This document shows, piece after piece, positions 34,730 through 43,898 of a DNA stretch of 64,000 nt (positions are counted from its first letter, which is position 1; the number at the start of each line of letters is the position of its first letter). The notes beneath the pieces were generated by a model. It was not told the origin of the DNA. It did not search any database and worked only from the letters and a program-made list of their open reading frames with translations. The DNA is taken from NCBI GenBank assembly GCA_947493695.1, contig CANLSF010000004.1, positions 611,564-675,563 on the forward strand. The letters are read 5' to 3'. This stretch comes from an uncultured Kiloniellaceae bacterium. GTDB lineage: Bacteria; Pseudomonadota; Alphaproteobacteria; Kiloniellales; Kiloniellaceae. The translations under genes and the position numbers were made by a program.

Positions 34730-36583
34730 TCACGGAGATTTTTTCAAAGATTTTGATGTCTTCACCGCGGGAACTTTGAAGTTTGTCGTCTTGCAAAGAG
34801 GTTTCTTCGCTTGCTCCAACTTACAAATCTCCAGTCGCCAGTTACGGCTGGCGCTCAGGGGCCTCAACGGAAACTTGGCCGTTGATCCGGTCATGAACCG
34901 CGGCAATTGGCGTGAACCGACCGCTTTATAGGCCCCGGCTTTCGTTTTACGGAGAAAGCGCAAACGGTATTTATCCTCAGGCGTGCCGCCCGAAAGCCGG
35001 ATACGACCGGCTTTAATGACGCCTTTCGGAGATTGGATCGTGAAAGGCATCGTTGCAGTCCCAATGACTTTCTTTTTCTCAGCCACATGAGGTTTCTTCA
35101 CGATCTTGGGTGTCTTGACGGCTTTCGTTGTTTTCCCGGATTTGCCAGGTGACTGCGACGCCAAAGGACTCGGTTTACCGGTTGAGAGGCCTCCGGGGGC
35201 GCCTTGCATTTGAATATTCGTCTTCGGTGCTTCACAGGTGAAAGCCTGCATTTTTTCGATCTTGTCCAAGAGTGCACCGGTTTTACCCGTAACCAACAGC
35301 TCAAGTTTGACGTACTGCTGCTTCGCATTGGTGTTTTCCCAGTTCAGAACGTATTGACCCTCGACAATCACCGTGTCGCCGTCCTCGACATCATATTGCT
35401 TGAGTCCCTTCGGCAGACCTTTCGCCAAAACCGCCGCCACGCCGGTGGCTTTGCCCCGTCCCTTGACGATGCCATAGATATTGGCCCGCACCGGACAGAG
35501 ACGTCCTTGCAGCTCTACTCTTTCCGCGGTCGGGTTACCTTCAATATGAAAGGCTTTAGGCGGAAGAATTGTCGCAAGACCACCCGCGGGAGGCAGGCAA
35601 TTGGTTTTGTAGTCCGTCCAGGGCGACATGAAGGCGGGACCTTGTCCAATCATTCGGATTTTGCCGGTTTTCTTGCCGCCGCCAGGCGCGGGATAAAGAT
35701 GCTGAAAGTTTACATTTCCCGCCGCATTCGTTGTGACGGTCTTCAGATCACTCTGCTTCCCCGTATCGTCAACATAGACGAACTTCACTTCGGTGTTGGC
35801 TTGCTTCGACGAGAGCGTACCGGCGAGCTTGAGCGTGCAGCTTCCGCTTAAGCTGTTGGACTCAACAACACTGACATTTGAGTAGGTGATCGCCGGTCCA
35901 ACAGGATCCAGCGGCGTGGCATCACCTTTGCAAATAACGGTTACGTCAGCCACCGAAACGGAGGGCTCGACCTCAGGCGGGACCGGTTCCCCTTCGATAC
36001 CGGATACCTCGTAATTCAGAGCCCCCTTAACCCTAACGACGATGGGCCGGTCTTCGCCGAAGACCTCGGCATTGCTCATTCCCTGGGAGCGCAGTTTGTC
36101 CGCCTTTACGTCGCATGCCAGAACCATAAAAGACGCATATTGCTGACGCGTGATTGTAAAGGGATAAGATGTGTTTACAGTCTTGGGTCGAGGAATGGAG
36201 TAACTTACAGAGTCACCGTTGGTCTGGAACTTTCCCGAGATGCCACCAACCTCATTCACGGTCAAAGTGGGCCAGCCCGACCACTCCTTAACTCGTCCGG
36301 AGACGCCGGCTTCGACAACAACGCTCATATCGCCTTGGATGGCTGTGGAGCCGGCGGTGACCTCCGTGTAGTTGAAACCGACCGATTTCACCTCGATGTT
36401 TGCTGGCAACAGCATGATGACTTCGCTCTCGGCAAAGTCCGCCATTGCAGGATCGGCAGCTGCAAAGGCCGCCAGACATGTACCGAGCGTCAGCAGATAG
36501 CGACGCCTCGCGGATTTGAAGGCCTGCCGGGTTAAATGGAATTTTTCAAAATACCCTGTTTCGATTTTATCTGATGCTAACAT
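34730..36583 (-). CDS. Large exported protein of unknown function
   Basis: A 617-residue protein with an N-terminal signal after a basic region (RRRYLLTLGTCLAAFAAADPAMA-DF). The mature part is beta-rich with several similar modules (VKSVGFNYTEVTAGS, VVRVKGALNYEVSG, VKLELLVTGKTG), seven or so cysteines, and a Lys/Pro/Ser/Gly-rich linker around 470-505 (KPSPLASQSPGKSGKTTKAV) before a final domain with basic composition (RLRFLRKTKAGAYKAVG). No known domain recognised. Probably periplasmic or cell-surface, perhaps carbohydrate- or protein-binding. The first ~24 residues before the signal suggest a later start is possible. Confidence 0.65.
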   Translation of the reverse strand: MLASDKIETGYFEKFHLTRQAFKSARRRYLLTLGTCLAAFAAADPAMADFAESEVIMLLPANIEVKSVGFNYTEVTAGSTAIQGDMSVVVEAGVSGRVKEWSGWPTLTVNEVGGISGKFQTNGDSVSYSIPRPKTVNTSYPFTITRQQYASFMVLACDVKADKLRSQGMSNAEVFGEDRPIVVRVKGALNYEVSGIEGEPVPPEVEPSVSVADVTVICKGDATPLDPVGPAITYSNVSVVESNSLSGSCTLKLAGTLSSKQANTEVKFVYVDDTGKQSDLKTVTTNAAGNVNFQHLYPAPGGGKKTGKIRMIGQGPAFMSPWTDYKTNCLPPAGGLATILPPKAFHIEGNPTAERVELQGRLCPVRANIYGIVKGRGKATGVAAVLAKGLPKGLKQYDVEDGDTVIVEGQYVLNWENTNAKQQYVKLELLVTGKTGALLDKIEKMQAFTCEAPKTNIQMQGAPGGLSTGKPSPLASQSPGKSGKTTKAVKTPKIVKKPHVAEKKKVIGTATMPFTIQSPKGVIKAGRIRLSGGTPEDKYRLRFLRKTKAGAYKAVGSRQLPRFMTGSTAKFPLRPLSASRNWRLEICKLEQAKKPLCKTTNFKVPAVKTSKSLKKSP

Positions 36584-36721
36584 TATCAGTCTCCGAAAAA
36601 TGAACCGGCGCGGCCGGAAACCGCGCTCTAGTCATTGGTCGGAGAGGATCGACGCAGGGTTCAAAAGCAAACCTGCGCCTGCTGCAGGCTCTGACAGCTG
36701 CTACCGCACAGAGCTGAAGAT

Positions 36722-37876
36722 TCAGATGAAGCTCATCAGGTTGAGCGATGAACCGGATCCGGTGGGGCCGCTCAAGCCGGCAAAGAGCTGGGAAATCGCT
36801 TGCGAGCTTTCGAAGTTCCGTTTGAGGTTCACGTAGTACTCCGCAGTGAAACCGGCCGCCTCGCGCTCCTCAACACTCATGCTCTGGTACTGGGAAATCA
36901 GATTCCTGGAAAAGGCCGTCGGATCGCTGCCCTGACCGGAAGACCTGAAGGCCGTCTGCACTGTCTGCCCGACCCGTGACTGCAATTCGGTCTTCGCGGC
37001 CTGAACTTCGCTGCTGCTGAAATCGCCTTCACGGTTCAAAGAGATTGCCGATAGCGTGCGGTTGCCGAAGCGCGACAGGTCCGCGGGCTTGCCCCCCGCC
37101 TGGTCCCCGTAAAAGACCAGCCGTTTCCCTTCTTCCTCCGCGGCCTTGTACTGCTTGTCCAACGCTCTGCGCGCATCGCTCGCGATGTCCGAGAACTCGC
37201 GTTCAATAATGGCCTCACCCTTGGACGCACGGACCAGATAGTTATCAACCGGATCGTTCGGGATGTTGCTGGGAACGCGGTCAGGATTGACCTCAAGCTG
37301 CGCGATAGCTTCCTTCACGGCGGCCATCTGCTTCTGAAACGGGCCCGATGCGCGTTCTTCGGCGCCGGCTGAGTTCAGGTGGTCCAACGCAAGGTCATAG
37401 AGCTCCTTAACGCTGCCGCCCGCCCCGACCACCGCCAGGCCACCCGCCATGGTCACATCGAAGCGGCGTTGCAACTCCAGCTTTGCCGCCTTCTGCTGAT
37501 CTGCCGGAAACTCCAGTCCCGAATTCGTTGCGATAGCAAAGAGTTCACGGCGGTCGAACCTGGAAAGGTCCACATCCAGCTTGCCGTCTTTCAGAGGCGA
37601 GCTTTTGCCGGTATCCGCCAAGAGCTTCTTCATGTTGGCCCGCGCCTCATCGGCGATGGTCGCCGCTGGCGTCTCTTTGAGTCCGGCCTTAGCGGCTTCG
37701 GAGAGTGTGATCGTATCGCCATTTGCCTGCGCAGCCGAAGCTGCAGCGGCATTCGCCGCCGGGGAGCTGCTCGCCGGCGTGGGTTTCGCGGGTGCGCTCT
37801 GCAGATTGTTGTATTGAGCTAAAATGAGGCTTGGTTTGCCGTTGATCACGCGCCGGACTCCACGAGGCAATTGCAA
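36722..37876 (-). CDS. Protein of unknown function with an internal duplication
   Basis: 384 residues, Ala-rich, no signal peptide. Two copies of a ~45-residue unit are visible: DLSRFDRRELFAIATNSGLEF followed by AAKLELQRRF (about 102-140), and DLSRFGNRTLSAISLNREGDF followed by AAKTELQSRV (about 265-303). A Pro/Ala/Ser-rich linker (APAKPTPASSSPAANAAAA) precedes. The unit looks like a small helical domain. The N-terminus before QYNNLQS may be shorter than annotated. I do not recognise the family; the linker and the repeat resemble flagellum-associated or secreted scaffolding proteins only in style. Confidence 0.6.
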   Translation of the reverse strand: MQLPRGVRRVINGKPSLILAQYNNLQSAPAKPTPASSSPAANAAAASAAQANGDTITLSEAAKAGLKETPAATIADEARANMKKLLADTGKSSPLKDGKLDVDLSRFDRRELFAIATNSGLEFPADQQKAAKLELQRRFDVTMAGGLAVVGAGGSVKELYDLALDHLNSAGAEERASGPFQKQMAAVKEAIAQLEVNPDRVPSNIPNDPVDNYLVRASKGEAIIEREFSDIASDARRALDKQYKAAEEEGKRLVFYGDQAGGKPADLSRFGNRTLSAISLNREGDFSSSEVQAAKTELQSRVGQTVQTAFRSSGQGSDPTAFSRNLISQYQSMSVEEREAAGFTAEYYVNLKRNFESSQAISQLFAGLSGPTGSGSSLNLMSFI

Positions 37877-38049
37877 CTACACCCGTGGTAGCAAATCCCG
37901 TGCCGAATGTTCTTCGGCCTTTCTGTGGAAAATTCGCGCGGTCATCCGCGCATCAAACCGTCCATTTCCTCCGTGCGGAAAAATCTTCCCGGCAAAATCT
38001 GCAGCCTGGACCCCTGCCTCATCGACACAAACAATCTCTGTAGTCCAGC

Positions 38050-38553
38050 TCAGAGTTCCGGATCGCTTACGACAATCGTCTTGCGGTCTTCGTTCGCCAG
38101 ACCTACCAGCAGACGCTTGTCATTTTCGTCGAACTTGAAAACACCATACTTGGCATTTTCGTAATGCTTGGCATGTCCCTCCTGAAACAGGAAGGAATCC
38201 GGTACGATCGTGACCCTGTTGTACTCCTTATGAAAGCGCAGCAGCCTTTCTCCCGCCTGCAGATCTTCATCCGCATGAAAGCGAAGAAACTGCGCGACGT
38301 TGTTTTCATCCGTCTTGATCACCATGTAGCCGCGTTTTTTCTGATCGGCTTTCTGCGCATTGACGGCTTCGGAACGCTCGATGGCATATCTCAGGCTCAT
38401 GTAGTCGCCCTGCATCAACGACCTCGGATCGACCGGGGCGAGCTCAAGCAAAACAACCTCGCCCTTCTCAATGATCTCCTGCTTCTCATAGATGCCGTAG
38501 TTCAGAGCGCCGAAAATCAGAACGGCAAGTCCGATCATGATTTTACTTCTCAT
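38050..38553 (-). CDS. GDYXXLXY-domain protein
   Basis: A 167-residue protein with one N-terminal membrane helix (IMIGLAVLIFGALNYGIY) and the signature GDYMSLRY at 49-56 that names the family. The rest is an extracytoplasmic domain. In many proteobacteria this family is encoded with DUF4401 and DUF2157 membrane proteins, exactly as here; the function of the set is unknown. Its ATG overlaps the DUF4401 stop by 4 bp, so the three genes are translationally coupled. Confidence 0.9.
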   Translation of the reverse strand: MRSKIMIGLAVLIFGALNYGIYEKQEIIEKGEVVLLELAPVDPRSLMQGDYMSLRYAIERSEAVNAQKADQKKRGYMVIKTDENNVAQFLRFHADEDLQAGERLLRFHKEYNRVTIVPDSFLFQEGHAKHYENAKYGVFKFDENDKRLLVGLANEDRKTIVVSDPEL

Positions 38554-39650
38554 GCCACGGCCTCCTTATCCCATTTCCTGAAACTGATATAGAAGCGTGC
38601 AGCCAGCAGCAGCAACCCACTGCCCACCAGCACACCCGATTTCTCCAAAAGCGAAACATCCAGATTGTAGTAGTAGTGGTAGAGAAATACGGGCAACAGC
38701 AACGCCCCCATGGCAATCATGATTTTCTCATGTTTTCCGTACCCGAGGATCATCAGGGTAACAGCAAGAAGCACGCCGGGTGCCGAAAGCACACCAAGAG
38801 CAACGGCGCCCAGGCATCCCAGCACCACCGCTTCACTTTTGAGCTTCGACAAGCCACCGGCGATCCACACGATGGTAGCAATCAGAGCAATCGTAAAAAG
38901 CAGGCTTGTGAAGTAAGGACGGATCACCTCTTCATCCATGACAAAGGCGAACTCGACCCTCGAGGCCAGGAAAGACGCCGCTGTACAGAGTGAGAAGAGA
39001 AGAGCGTACTTTACCGGGACGTAATCCCGCTTGATTTTCGCACTCCAGATCAGAACTGCAGCAAGCAACAACTCAACCCCCACGAAGAGATTGAAGAAGA
39101 TGGCCTTCGATGCGGGCAGATCGCCTATCCAAAGAACGTTGATATGAATTGAAAAAAGCACCGCGTAGGTCGAAAGAAAACGATCGATCGACATCCGGTA
39201 AACATGATAAGTCGCGACCGTAACGGCGAGCGTCGCCAGAGTGCCGGCCCAGCCCGATTCAAATATCATGACAAGCGCGAAGACGAACAGGGCTTTGCCG
39301 GTGGCCATGAAGGCGAAGGACGACTGCATCATAAAGCTGTGTTTGATCGTAACACTGTCACCACCGAACCTTTGAAGACCGACGGCAAGCGCCATGAAGA
39401 CCAATCCAACGATCAGGAAGTCTTCATCGGCGTCGACCTCAAGCCCGATTGCCACCAGTGCAATCAGGCAAAGGGACGCGATGAAAGCCCCTACCCCGAC
39501 CAAGGCTCGGATGTAGAGAGGAAGCTCTTTTTCCTCCTGCTGCTCCTGAACAAAGCTTTTCAGATCCTGCTCGGTCCCCTCGACAAAACCCTTTTCTGAC
39601 AGGACCTCCAGGAGATCTTCCGCATTGCGGGCCGACATGTACTTAGACAT
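38550..39650 (-). CDS. DUF4401 multi-pass membrane protein
   Basis: 366 residues with about ten membrane helices after a cytoplasmic N-terminus (LLEVLSEKGFVEGTEQDLKSF). The helix-rich body (LYIRALVGVGAFIASLCLIALVA, LVFMALAVGLQRF) is characteristic of DUF4401. It overlaps the upstream DUF2157 gene by 8 bp and the downstream gene by 4 bp. Function unknown; the operon is conserved. Confidence 0.88.
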   Translation of the reverse strand: MSKYMSARNAEDLLEVLSEKGFVEGTEQDLKSFVQEQQEEKELPLYIRALVGVGAFIASLCLIALVAIGLEVDADEDFLIVGLVFMALAVGLQRFGGDSVTIKHSFMMQSSFAFMATGKALFVFALVMIFESGWAGTLATLAVTVATYHVYRMSIDRFLSTYAVLFSIHINVLWIGDLPASKAIFFNLFVGVELLLAAVLIWSAKIKRDYVPVKYALLFSLCTAASFLASRVEFAFVMDEEVIRPYFTSLLFTIALIATIVWIAGGLSKLKSEAVVLGCLGAVALGVLSAPGVLLAVTLMILGYGKHEKIMIAMGALLLPVFLYHYYYNLDVSLLEKSGVLVGSGLLLLAARFYISFRKWDKEAVA

Positions 39651-40662
39651 GGTCCGCCTCCATGACCGAAATGATCCTGCGAAGGTATAGAACCGCGAGG
39701 CTGAAGATCCCGAGTGTCGCCAGACCCATGAGCAGAAACATCAGGATTTCCACGTCATCAAAGGTACTTGCCAGAAGGTCCAGCACTGCGGCTTCCAGGA
39801 TAATACAGACCGAAAGCGCAATGGCCGCGAGGGACCACATGTCGCGGACTTTAAAACGATAAAATGCATACAGCAGACCATGACCGATCACGCCGACGGC
39901 CGCGCTCAGCTTCAGCGCGTTGTTTGCGCCACCTGATTCCAGGACCCACACCAGCAGAGGTCCGCTCAGAGGAAGCAGTGCAACAATGGTCAGCAGGATC
40001 CGCACCCAGCGTTGATCAAGCCAGGCAGCGCCGCCGCGGGCGACAAAAACTTCGCGCAACGTCAGCATCAGTCCATTGAAGGCGGCAAAAATCACGAAAA
40101 TCAGTTCTTCGCTTTCCCTTTCGGGCAACGCCGCCTGATCCCACCAGAGGCCCAGGAAGATATTGGTGACCGCAAGCCAGAGAATCCATTGCGGGGCAAA
40201 ATTCGAGATCACCGTCCAGCCTAGTATGAAAACAGACCACATCATGAAGAGCTGATAGGCATCCGCGCCGGTCTGATAGATCTGTCCGAAGACGGCCATG
40301 AATACGCCGGTCAGAACCGATGCGGAAAGCAGCAAAATCTGCCCGCTGACCCGATCCAGTTTGTAATAGTAAGCGCCCAGCAAACAGCAGAAGAGAGCGC
40401 CCTGGATCGAGGAAAGCTTCATCAGCGGCGTTATCTTGGCCCAGTTGAACGCAAAGAAATAAACGATCCCGCTAAGCACCAATGCGGTGCCGACCGCCAG
40501 AAACAAACGGGATATCCAGATGCCCCACTTGTCGGCGGGGTACAAAAAGTCCAGCGCGTACGCCCTGGCTTCATGGCTGATTTTTCCATGCGCATAGAGC
40601 TCATCAACAAGCCTGCGATTGGCCGGTATCTGCGCGAGCGCGGGTTGAGATGTCTGTTCCAA
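39643..40662 (-). CDS. DUF2157 multi-pass membrane protein
   Basis: 339 residues. A cytoplasmic start (LVDELYAHGKISHEARAYALDFL) leads into many helices, including LFLAVGTALVLSGIVYFFAFNWA, the most conserved block of DUF2157 (the FFAFNWA motif). First gene of the three-gene membrane operon with DUF4401 and GDYXXLXY. The upstream LysR gene points the same way with a 50-bp gap, so it could be co-transcribed. Confidence 0.88.
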   Translation of the reverse strand: MEQTSQPALAQIPANRRLVDELYAHGKISHEARAYALDFLYPADKWGIWISRLFLAVGTALVLSGIVYFFAFNWAKITPLMKLSSIQGALFCCLLGAYYYKLDRVSGQILLLSASVLTGVFMAVFGQIYQTGADAYQLFMMWSVFILGWTVISNFAPQWILWLAVTNIFLGLWWDQAALPERESEELIFVIFAAFNGLMLTLREVFVARGGAAWLDQRWVRILLTIVALLPLSGPLLVWVLESGGANNALKLSAAVGVIGHGLLYAFYRFKVRDMWSLAAIALSVCIILEAAVLDLLASTFDDVEILMFLLMGLATLGIFSLAVLYLRRIISVMEADHV

Positions 40663-40712
40663 AATATCCTCAGCGATAAATCACTTAAAAAAAATCTGCA
40701 GCCTTCGTGCGG

Positions 40713-41600
40713 TTACGACGCCATCGCGGTCACCGCTCTGAAGCTCGAAGTAACATGTGCTGCAAAGGCGCGCCCTGCCGAGCCGATTTTCTTCCCTTCG
40801 CAAAGCAGAAGCTGATAGTCGCCGATCTGGCTGAATCCCTGTTTCGGCCCCAGCACTTCGTGATCGTCTGTCACCAGGCTGGCAGGAATCGGCGCGATAG
40901 CCAGATCCGACTGAACCGCAGCCAGCTGTCCCTGCCCGGTCTCACAGGTATAGGCAATACGATACCGGAGTTTCTGACTCTCAATCCATTTTAGTGCGGC
41001 AGCCCGCCAGGGGCACCCCTGGTCAGAAAGAGTGAGAGGAATCGGTGTACGTTTATGGGCAATGCCATTGCGCTTGCCGACCCAGACCAGCGCCTCGCGA
41101 TAGATACTCTCCCCGGGCGGGCTTTCTTCTGCCCGCGCGGCGGTCAGGATCAGATCGACATCCCCGGCCTCCAGTTTTTCCGTCAAGGCTGCTGTCGTCG
41201 AAAGGACAACGTCCACCTCGACCAGCGGATGCGTCGATGCGAAGCGGGCCAGGATCTCTGGCAAAAACCGTGAGCCGAAATCGTCCAGCGCCCCAAAACG
41301 GACCCGGCCTTCCAGCTGTGCAACCCGAAAACGCGCCAGGGCTTCCTCGTTGATCCGGAGCAGTTCCCGGCTGTGAATAAGCAAGGCTTCGCCGTCCACA
41401 GTCAGGGAAACGTGACGCCCATGTCGATGAAACAGCGGACGCCCGAGCTGCTCTTCGAGGCGTTTCATCTGCATGCTCACCGCAGAAGGCGTACGCAGCA
41501 CGCGCTTTGCGGCGGCGGTGAAGTTGCCGGCTTCGGAAATCGCCACGAATGTGTGGATCAGATCAGTCTCAAGCAGGCTGTTGGCTGTTGGTCCCATCAC
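40713..41600 (-). CDS. LysR-family transcriptional regulator
   Basis: 295 residues: winged helix TFVAISEAGNFTAAAKRVLRT, PSAVSMQMKRLEEQLGRPLF, followed by a substrate-binding domain (RVRFGALDDFGSRFLPEIL). The effector is unknown. It is divergent from the DUF1127 gene and upstream of the DUF2157 operon, either of which may be its target. Confidence 0.92.
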   Translation of the reverse strand: MMGPTANSLLETDLIHTFVAISEAGNFTAAAKRVLRTPSAVSMQMKRLEEQLGRPLFHRHGRHVSLTVDGEALLIHSRELLRINEEALARFRVAQLEGRVRFGALDDFGSRFLPEILARFASTHPLVEVDVVLSTTAALTEKLEAGDVDLILTAARAEESPPGESIYREALVWVGKRNGIAHKRTPIPLTLSDQGCPWRAAALKWIESQKLRYRIAYTCETGQGQLAAVQSDLAIAPIPASLVTDDHEVLGPKQGFSQIGDYQLLLCEGKKIGSAGRAFAAHVTSSFRAVTAMAS

Positions 41601-41619
41601 TCACTCTACATTCAATAAA

Positions 41620-41629
41620 ATTGATCAAT
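41620..41629. promoter_or_regulatory. Candidate LysR operator between divergent genes
   Basis: ATTGATCAAT is a perfect palindrome 20 bp upstream of the lysR start, within an AT-rich space containing further ATTGAT/ATCAAT half-sites (also around 41651). LysR proteins usually bind T-N11-A dyads in such divergent spaces. Confidence 0.35.
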
Positions 41630-41698
41630 ATCATAAAATCTATGAACTGTATTGATAAATAATCTTCTGCCATGCTCCTGAAAACCAAGGAGGAAGAC

Positions 41699-42094
41699 AT
41701 GTCGACTCATCCGAACGACCTACTCAATACCGGAACGACCACTGGCACATCGCATACGCAAAACCTGCTTGGCATCCTGTGTGAGCTCTTCGAGAAATAC
41801 ATGCGCTCTCGCCAACTGCGTAAATCGCAACGGGACGCGCGAACCGCATTCCTACCCATGTTGCGCATAGACGACCAAATCCTTGATGACATAGGCGTTA
41901 CCCGAGAAGAAGTGAGATGGGCAGCCAACCTGCCTCTCGAAATAAACGCAGGGAAGGCATTGCAGGCCCGCGCCCGGGAACGCGAGGCTGAAGCAATGGA
42001 AGCTAGCTTGAGCAGCCAGAGGCGCCGCATTAAAAACAGAGACGTCGCAGCGAAATCTGTCATCGCGCAACACCAGGCTTCGACGCATCGTTAA
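41699..42094 (+). CDS. DUF1127-domain protein
   Basis: 131 residues. The segment MLRIDDQILDDIGVTREEVRWA is the DUF1127 signature (short arginine/aspartate-rich motif found in many small alphaproteobacterial proteins, some linked to phosphate and RNA turnover). Here it is embedded in a longer protein with a Thr-rich start and a charged C-terminal helix. AAGGAGGAAG before the ATG at 41699 fixes the start. Its 3' end overlaps the convergent lipoprotein gene by 35 bp. Confidence 0.8.
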   Translation: MSTHPNDLLNTGTTTGTSHTQNLLGILCELFEKYMRSRQLRKSQRDARTAFLPMLRIDDQILDDIGVTREEVRWAANLPLEINAGKALQARAREREAEAMEASLSSQRRRIKNRDVAAKSVIAQHQASTHR

Positions 42095-42581
42095 AGGGCA
42101 AAGCCATACAGGCTTTGGGAGCGGTCAGGGAAAGGTTCAAGGCTAGCTGTTTAACCGCCTCGGGCGGTCCGGAGGCCACGAGAGCAGGACTTCCGGGAGC
42201 CCCCTGATATCTCTTCAGGGCAGCACCTTCCGGAATCTCCACGCCTTGATGCTCCAGCAACTGACAAAACATCAGGTGGTGCCCGTTGCGCGTCATCACG
42301 GTCAGTTCCCAGGATGAGTCTTGCTCGGACTGCTTCTGCAGGATCAGAAAATCCTCGGACACCACATAGACCCGTGGGTTCGACAGAATATCCCGCCTTA
42401 GGTTCCTGGTTTCCTCACTCTCGGGAAGCGCTCCCGCATGGGCGAGTATGATCTTACCGAATTCCGTATCTTCCATCCGGATCAGATCACCTTGGAAGAA
42501 AGGAGGTTCGACAAATCTATAGCAGCCTGAGAGCAGGACGCTCGCCAACGCCATCGTCACCGACAGCTTGAAGCTATTCAC
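42060..42581 (-). CDS. Lipoprotein of unknown function
   Basis: 173 residues with a lipobox (ALASVLLSGC, cysteine 20). After acylation the protein would be anchored in the inner or outer membrane facing the periplasm. The mature part (FFQGDLIRMEDTEFGKIILA, VYVVSEDFLILQKQ) matches no family I know. Confidence 0.7.
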   Translation of the reverse strand: MNSFKLSVTMALASVLLSGCYRFVEPPFFQGDLIRMEDTEFGKIILAHAGALPESEETRNLRRDILSNPRVYVVSEDFLILQKQSEQDSSWELTVMTRNGHHLMFCQLLEHQGVEIPEGAALKRYQGAPGSPALVASGPPEAVKQLALNLSLTAPKACMALPFNDASKPGVAR

Positions 42582-42705
42582 CTCGGTCCCCTTTTTAAGA
42601 TCGTGATACCGACAGGCGCGAAGGCAAGCAGGTTGCCGCGCCCAGCCCTCTCCGTCTCAGAGAGAATCTTTCATCAGTCGGTTTCAGTCCATCCAGGGTT
42701 CAAAA

Positions 42706-43038
42706 TTATTTTTCCATCAGGAACACCGGCTCCATCTCCGCCCACCACTCGCCCTCGGGGCGGGACTCCAGCGGTGCCTGCATGGGATTGCAGATCGCCC
42801 ACCATTCCTGGGTTTTCGGATCCTCCCCCATGCGCGCCATATCCGCCGCGTGATCTGCGCCGTGATACTCGTAGTATCCGAACAGCAGGTTCTCCGGTTC
42901 ACGCAGAAAGATCGAATAGTTCTGAATGTGACAGCGCCGGATCTGCGCCAGGACCTCAGGCCAGACATCGGCGTGCAGCCGCTTGTATTCCGGGATATCT
43001 TCCGGACAAATACCGATGACAAATCCGTAGCGTTTCAT
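42706..43038 (-). CDS. rhaM: L-rhamnose mutarotase
   Basis: Interconverts the anomers of L-rhamnose. 110 residues, with YKRLHADVWPEVLAQIRRCHIQNYSIFL (given here only in part by its core HADVWPEVL and NYSIFL), LFGYYEYHG and the tryptophans WW near the active site (TQEWWAIC, GEWWAEME). Length and motifs are standard. No other rhamnose gene is nearby. Confidence 0.93.
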   Translation of the reverse strand: MKRYGFVIGICPEDIPEYKRLHADVWPEVLAQIRRCHIQNYSIFLREPENLLFGYYEYHGADHAADMARMGEDPKTQEWWAICNPMQAPLESRPEGEWWAEMEPVFLMEK

Positions 43039-43100
43039 CTCCTGCTCCCCCAGTTTGGTCTCTGTTGCATCCTCCGCGATGCTTGAAACAAGGCGGGAGG

Positions 43101-43745
43101 TTACAGGGCCTGGGTCTTGCGCGCCACGACGAAACGGCTCATGGATTGATCGGTGAAGTTCCGGCTCTCGAGTATTTCGAAGCCCGCATCGCGGATACAG
43201 CTTTCCACTTCCGCGGACGACATGGCACGAACATAAGGGGCTTTCTTCACCAACTGCATGGCGGGTATCAGAAGATGCATCAGCAGCCGCGCAAAGAAAC
43301 CCGCATTCGACAGGCAGACTGTCTTGGAAACAAAAACACCACCCGGCTTGAGCAACGCGCGGACCCGCGCGACGGCGCCGGTCGTATCTTCGATCAGGTG
43401 CAGCAGGTTGAAGGCCAGGATCGCGTCGTAACTCTCTTCCTCGAACACATCATCGAAAACGGTCGCCTGAACAAAGTCGACATTTTCGACCTGCTGTTCG
43501 CGTGCCTTTTCCCGCCCGATGGCGACCATCTCGCCTGATACGTCGCTGGCGGTTATCTGCTGCGCAGCGTCCGCCAGCATCAGCGCGGTCATGCCGCTGC
43601 CGCAGCCCAGTTCCAGCACCCGGTCATTTGGCGATAACCGCGCCCGCGTCTGTTCAAGTGTCTGGATATAGGCAGCCATATTCTTGATCGGCTGCTTCTC
43701 ATAGCGCCGCGCCGTCTTGTCCCAGAATTTTTCCGCGCCCTGCAT
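43101..43745 (-). CDS. Class I SAM-dependent methyltransferase
   Basis: About 214 residues. The SAM-binding motif I is RVLELGCGSGMTALML, followed by ITASDVSGEMVAIGR (motif II acidic residue) and DAILAFNLLHLIEDT (motif IV). Such proteins methylate small molecules or quinone-like compounds; the substrate is unknown. GGGAG 5 nt before the ATG at 43745 decides against the longer frame from 43790. It is divergent from the LysR gene at 43895, which may regulate it. Confidence 0.88.
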   Translation of the reverse strand: MQGAEKFWDKTARRYEKQPIKNMAAYIQTLEQTRARLSPNDRVLELGCGSGMTALMLADAAQQITASDVSGEMVAIGREKAREQQVENVDFVQATVFDDVFEEESYDAILAFNLLHLIEDTTGAVARVRALLKPGGVFVSKTVCLSNAGFFARLLMHLLIPAMQLVKKAPYVRAMSSAEVESCIRDAGFEILESRNFTDQSMSRFVVARKTQAL

Positions 43746-43877
43746 GCTCACTCCCACACTCTCGTTCTCTTTACGCTCCGTCCTCTGCACCGCCCTTCTC
43801 TATCCATACATCGATAAAAGATATAGCCTCTATTTATGCAGCTTAATTATACACTTTTGCATGAATTGATTTCCCCC

Positions 43878-43898
43878 ATGAACTGGAAACCCCAATGA
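43878..43898 (+). promoter_or_regulatory. Six-codon upstream reading frame overlapping the lysR start
   Basis: ATGAACTGG occurs twice, 17 bp apart. The first copy opens a frame MNWKPQ whose TGA overlaps the ATG of the LysR gene as ATGA. Either a small leader peptide coupled to the regulator or a by-product of a short tandem duplication. Confidence 0.35.

Noticed and set aside
34405..34779. Possible 124-residue rightward gene
   Set aside because: No ribosome site, overlaps the end of a convergent gene and contains the perfect inverted repeat; kept only as a remark in the gap entry.
37036..37296. Short leftward frame inside the duplicated-unit protein
   Set aside because: Frame-shifted shadow of the real gene.
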